NCBI GenBank assembly: GCA_003265685.1
Contig: QJOU01000019.1
Span: forward strand, 1-64,000
Direction: 5' to 3'
DNA: 64,000 nt
From: Piscinibacter caeni
GTDB taxonomy: Bacteria > Pseudomonadota > Gammaproteobacteria > Burkholderiales > Burkholderiaceae_C
The notes below the pieces were generated by a model, which saw only the letters and a program-made list of their open reading frames with translations, was not told the origin of the DNA and did not search any database. Position numbers and translations under genes: made by a program. This document shows positions 61,022-64,000 of the stretch, piece by piece; the stretch's first letter is position 1, and every line of letters begins with the position of its first letter.

Positions 61022-61459
61022 GGCGTTCGCGCGCCGTTTCAGCCAGCGCATCAGTGCGCCCACCGCGGGCAGCTTCTCGTACAGCTCCTCCGCCGCGTCC
61101 CAGTAGTCGCGGTGCAGGGCCACGAGCCCGTGGGCGTCGAAGCGGACATGCGACGCGCCGCGCACCACCTGCTCGCCGCGGGCGAAGCGGCGGAAGCGGA
61201 ACAGGAAGTCCCAGGTCAGGAAGCACTGGTCGCCCTGCACCAGGATGTCGTGCACCACGAAGCGGGGCGCATCGAGCGCCTCGAACATGTGGGCGAACAC
61301 GCGCTGGATCGCGGCCACGCCCTGCACCTCGTTGAACGGATCCTTGAAGCGCGCGTCCGCGGCGTAGTAGCGCGGCAGGCGCACCACGTCGCCGGGCGAC
61401 AGCGCCTCGAAGAAGTCGACCAGGCGCGCGACGCGCGCATCGGGGTGGCGCTGGCTCAC
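61019..61459 (-). CDS. NTF2-like/SnoaL-fold protein
   Basis: The protein has 146 aa from the GTG at 61459, which overlaps the stop of the upstream SDR gene (GTGA). Cone-shaped NTF2 fold indicated by Tyr-Tyr-Ala-Ala-Asp-Ala-Arg-Phe-Lys-Asp-Pro-Phe-Asn-Glu-Val and Phe-Leu-Thr-Trp-Asp-Phe-Leu-Phe. Such proteins bind small hydrophobic molecules or act as isomerases. It is the last gene of the MFS-DUF3833-SDR-NTF2 group, which in many proteobacteria belongs to an ECF-sigma/ChrR photo-oxidative stress regulon. Confidence 0.8.
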   Translation of the reverse strand: MSQRHPDARVARLVDFFEALSPGDVVRLPRYYAADARFKDPFNEVQGVAAIQRVFAHMFEALDAPRFVVHDILVQGDQCFLTWDFLFRFRRFARGEQVVRGASHVRFDAHGLVALHRDYWDAAEELYEKLPAVGALMRWLKRRANA

Positions 61460-62235
61460 AGACCGGTGGCGCGGCGGATCGCCTTGAAGTAGAGCGTGTC
61501 GCCCACGTGGCTGAGCGCCTTCAGCCACAGCGTGAAGCGCTTCGGGAAGTGGATCTCGAAGCGGCCCGCCTCCCAGCCGCGCACGATCTCCGCGGCGGCC
61601 TGTGCCGGCGAGATCAGCGCCGGCATCGTGAAGTGGTTCTGCGAGGTCAGCGGCGTCTCGACGAAGCCCGGGTTGACCACCGACACACCCACGCCCTGAG
61701 GCTGCAGGTCGAAGTACAGCGTCTGCGCGAGGTTGATCAGCGCCGCCTTGGTCGGCCCGTAGGCCAGCGAGTTGGGCAGGCCGCGGTAGCCGGCCACGCT
61801 GGCCACCAGGCTCAGGTGGCCGGCCTTCTGGCGCAGCAGGTGCGGCAGCACCGCGTCGAGCAGGTGCAGCGCGCCGACGTAGTTGACCTGCTGGTGGCGG
61901 ATCGCGTCGTCGAGGTCGAACGCGGTCGCGCGCATCGCGTTGTAGTGGCCGGCGCAGTAGACCGCCATGTCGAGCCGGCCGAAGCGCTGCACGATCTCGT
62001 CTGCCGCGGCGCGCATCGCGGCGCGGTCGGTCGCGTCCAGCGGCAGCGCCAGGCTGCCGGCATGCTGGTGCGCAAAGGCCTGGATGGTGGCGCCGCTGCG
62101 CGCCGAGACCACCACCACCGCGCCGCGCTGGTGCAGCAGCTCGGCGGTGGCGCGGCCGATGCCGGTCGAGGCGCCGACCAGCCACACCACGCGGCCGCTC
62201 CAGTCCTCGATGCGGGAATTCAGGGGCATGCGCAT
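61456..62235 (-). CDS. Short-chain dehydrogenase/reductase (SDR)
   Basis: The protein has 259 aa. Cofactor motif Leu-Val-Gly-Ala-Ser-Thr-Gly-Ile-Gly (TGxxxGxG type, about 19-27), Asn-Tyr-Val-Gly-Ala in place of NNAG region strands, and the catalytic Ser plus Tyr-X3-Lys as Ser-Leu-Ala-Tyr-Gly-Pro-Thr-Lys-Ala-Ala. It reduces or oxidises an unknown carbonyl/alcohol with NAD(P)H. Three bases separate it from the DUF3833 gene, and it is coupled to the NTF2 gene. Confidence 0.85.
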   Translation of the reverse strand: MRMPLNSRIEDWSGRVVWLVGASTGIGRATAELLHQRGAVVVVSARSGATIQAFAHQHAGSLALPLDATDRAAMRAAADEIVQRFGRLDMAVYCAGHYNAMRATAFDLDDAIRHQQVNYVGALHLLDAVLPHLLRQKAGHLSLVASVAGYRGLPNSLAYGPTKAALINLAQTLYFDLQPQGVGVSVVNPGFVETPLTSQNHFTMPALISPAQAAAEIVRGWEAGRFEIHFPKRFTLWLKALSHVGDTLYFKAIRRATGL

Positions 62236-62238
62236 CTT

Positions 62239-62775
62239 TCAGGGTTTGGTGAAGGCGAGCGTCACCTCGCCGAGGCGGATGCCGAACTTGCTCATCACCG
62301 CCTTGTTGAGCATGACCTTGTCGTCGACCAGGAACATCCAGTCGTCGAACTGCACGTCGTAGACCTTGCCGTCCACCGGCAGGCGCAGCGTGTAGGCCCA
62401 CTGGAAGGCGTTGCCCGCCGCCTGGCCTTGCGCGGTGCCGACCACGTCGTCGGCGGTGCCGGTGTAGCGGCCGTCCGGCAACTTCTTCAGGCGCCAGATG
62501 CGGCGCTGCGTGCTGCCGTCGCTGTAGGTGAAGGCCTCGTCGAGCACGCCCTCGTCGCCTGTCCACGTGCAGTCCATGCGCACGGTGAAGCGGCGCACCA
62601 CCTTGCCGGAGCGGTCGGTGAAGATGCCGTGGGCCAGCACCAGGCCGTTGAAGTAGCGCTCGAGCGCGAGCACGGGCTTCTCGGCGGCGTAGTCGGCCGG
62701 GGTCGGCGCGGAGGCACAGCCGGCCAGCAGGGCGGACGCGGCAGCGGCCGCGAGGAACAGGCGTCGGTGGTTCAT
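62239..62775 (-). CDS. DUF3833 lipoprotein
   Basis: The protein has 178 aa. The signal peptide ends Leu-Leu-Ala-Gly-Cys-Ala-Ser, a lipobox. The mature protein has the DUF3833 pattern: Leu-Glu-Arg-Tyr-Phe-Asn-Gly, Ala-His-Gly-Ile-Phe-Thr-Asp-Arg-Ser-Gly and Asp-Asp-Trp-Met-Phe-Leu-Val-Asp. It is a beta-rich, lipocalin-like envelope protein with unknown ligand. It overlaps the MFS gene by 4 bases. Confidence 0.85.
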   Translation of the reverse strand: MNHRRLFLAAAAASALLAGCASAPTPADYAAEKPVLALERYFNGLVLAHGIFTDRSGKVVRRFTVRMDCTWTGDEGVLDEAFTYSDGSTQRRIWRLKKLPDGRYTGTADDVVGTAQGQAAGNAFQWAYTLRLPVDGKVYDVQFDDWMFLVDDKVMLNKAVMSKFGIRLGEVTLAFTKP

Positions 62776-64000
62776 CGTTCGCGCCCCGGGCGGATCCAGA
62801 GCAGGTAGAGCAGCGCGGCCGCGCCGAGCTTGAGGGCGCAGGGCAGCAGCGCGTAGGCCAGCGTGAGCGAGTCGAGCGCGGCGGTGTCGCGGCTGCCCGG
62901 CGCATAGCCGAGGGCCTGCAGCGCCGGCAGCGCCAGGCCGGCGGCCAGCGCGAGGTTGAGCTTGGTGGCGAAGTTCCACCAGCCGAAGTAGGCGCCCTCG
63001 GCGCGCCCGGCGTGGCCGGCACGCTGCACCACGCCGGCCAGCAGTGCCGCCGGCAGCGTGAGGTCCGCGCCCAGCGCGATGCCGCTGCCGATGCACACCG
63101 CGGCGTAGGCGAGCGTGTCACCGCGGCCGAGCGCGCCGGCCCAGGCGAACACCGCGATCGCCAGCAGCATGCCGGCGAGCCAGCTGCGCGCCAGCCCGAG
63201 CCGCTTCACGAGCCGCACCCAGAGTGGAATCGACAATGCCGCGGCGGCGAAGTAGGCGGCCAGGAACAGCGGCTCCCAGGCCGGCGCCTCGAGCCGGTCG
63301 CGGATGAAGAACAGCACCAGCGTGGCCGGCACCGCCCCGGCGATGCCGTTGACAAGGTAGACCGCGAGCAGCCGGCGGAAGTCGCCCGACGCGAACGGCA
63401 GGCCCATCGACGTGCCGGACGTGCCGGCCCCGCCGGGCGCCGCGGCTGGCGGCTGCGGTGCCCGTGCCAGCGCGGCCAGGGCGGCCAGCAACAGCAGCGC
63501 GAACAGCAGCGTGCTCGCTTCCAGCCCGGCCAGCGCGGGCAGCAGGCTGGCCAGCAGCACGCCGACCAGCGCCAGGCCCTCGCGCCAGGCGACGATGCCC
63601 GCGCGGCCGGTGGCGTCGCCGCCGAGCCGGGCGCCCCAGGCCTGGTGGATCACACTGACCACGCTGTAGGCGAGGTAGGTGACGGCCAGTGCGCCGGCGC
63701 ACCAGGCCAGCAGCGCCGAGGTGCCGGTGACCACGGGGAAGAACAGGGCCCGGAAGCCGAGCGCCAGCAGCACCGCCGCGGCCGCGGCCGCCAGCCAGGC
63801 GTGCCGCGCCGAGCGGGCGAACAGCGCGTCGGCGGCCCGGCCGATCAGCGGGTCGGCCACCGCGTCGAGTACGCGCGCGCCCAGCAGCACCGCACCGAGC
63901 GCGGCCAGCGGCACGCCGAACTGCGTCGCGTAGTGGTTCGGCAGGATCACGTACAGCGGCAGCGCAACGAAGGCCAGCGGCAGGCCCGGCGCCCCGTAGG
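62772..64000 (-). CDS. MFS transporter of the GPH/MelB type (5' end outside the window)
   Basis: At least 409 residues are visible; the frame stays open to the right edge, so the start is missing. About 11-12 hydrophobic helices are present. The N-terminal part, Leu-Pro-Leu-Tyr-Val-Ile-Leu-Pro-Asn-His-Tyr-Ala and Asp-Ala-Val-Ala-Asp-Pro-Leu-Ile-Gly, is typical of the glycoside-pentoside-hexuronide cation symporter family. Here it is coupled to DUF3833 and SDR genes and not to sugar genes, as in singlet-oxygen/lipid-modification clusters. The substrate is therefore unlikely to be a sugar. Confidence 0.8.
   Translation of the reverse strand, partial: YGAPGLPLAFVALPLYVILPNHYATQFGVPLAALGAVLLGARVLDAVADPLIGRAADALFARSARHAWLAAAAAAVLLALGFRALFFPVVTGTSALLAWCAGALAVTYLAYSVVSVIHQAWGARLGGDATGRAGIVAWREGLALVGVLLASLLPALAGLEASTLLFALLLLAALAALARAPQPPAAAPGGAGTSGTSMGLPFASGDFRRLLAVYLVNGIAGAVPATLVLFFIRDRLEAPAWEPLFLAAYFAAAALSIPLWVRLVKRLGLARSWLAGMLLAIAVFAWAGALGRGDTLAYAAVCIGSGIALGADLTLPAALLAGVVQRAGHAGRAEGAYFGWWNFATKLNLALAAGLALPALQALGYAPGSRDTAALDSLTLAYALLPCALKLGAAALLYLLWIRPGRER

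Overview
The window is about 64 kb of very GC-rich chromosome (roughly 70% or more by eye, with codon third positions almost all G or C). Gene content and order point to a betaproteobacterium of the Burkholderiales: divergent amgK / lptD-surA-rsmA, bamE next to fur, hpf-ptsN-hprK, metX-metW, a DUF4148 protein and a maeB malic enzyme. The organism name cannot be read from the sequence. No rRNA, tRNA, CRISPR array or intact insertion sequence was seen.

Layout. 1-1.8 kb: tail of a winged-helix regulator, a beta-propeller protein and a DUF899 protein. 2.0-10.2 kb: an island of visibly lower GC with a divergent LysR regulator and a tightly packed eight-gene operon. The operon encodes a Tsx-like outer-membrane channel, a BMP/PnrA-type binding protein, a stand-alone Rieske protein, a Rieske-less mononuclear iron oxygenase subunit, a flavin/[2Fe-2S] reductase, a GST-like protein, and the formaldehyde-detoxifying pair frmA and frmB. 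This is the most interesting part of the window. It looks like an NdmCDE-type purine N-demethylase in which the Rieske and reductase halves of the electron donor are separate genes. The proposed flow is uptake of an N-methylated purine or nucleoside, oxidative N-demethylation, then glutathione-dependent removal of the formaldehyde.

10.6-15 kb: a lipase-like hydrolase, a ParM-like actin with a low-complexity partner protein, and a protein with a C80-like (clan CD) cysteine-peptidase signature. 15-21 kb: a class V aminotransferase; a SAM-II riboswitch with an intrinsic terminator ahead of metX-metW; two metallo-beta-lactamase-fold hydrolases; and an ECF sigma factor with a zinc-type anti-sigma factor. 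21-30 kb: a DUF1615 lipoprotein, a complete RND efflux operon, a dienoyl-CoA isomerase-like protein and an orphan LivK-type binding protein. 30-36 kb: an M20 peptidase, a FliL-like membrane protein, a large FAD enzyme, a DUF4148 protein and a divergent LysR regulator.

35-41 kb: the envelope-biogenesis block amgK / lptD-surA-rsmA. 41-42 kb: a secreted barnase-like RNase, a barstar-like inhibitor and a small ORF that ends at an intrinsic terminator. 42-48 kb: maeB, divergent from a DctS/DctR-like two-component pair, which fits control of C4-dicarboxylate use. 47.6-50.5 kb: the translationally coupled set thiL-pgpA-cinA-type amidase-hydroxyacid reductase. 50.5-58.7 kb: housekeeping genes holA-lptE-leuS-exbD-exbB-dapB-bamE, then fur, hprK and ptsN. 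59-64 kb: hpf, corA, and an NTF2/SDR/DUF3833/MFS cluster that runs off the right end. Many neighbouring genes overlap by 4 bases (ATGA, GTGA or TTGA), and several convergent pairs overlap by 7-26 bases.
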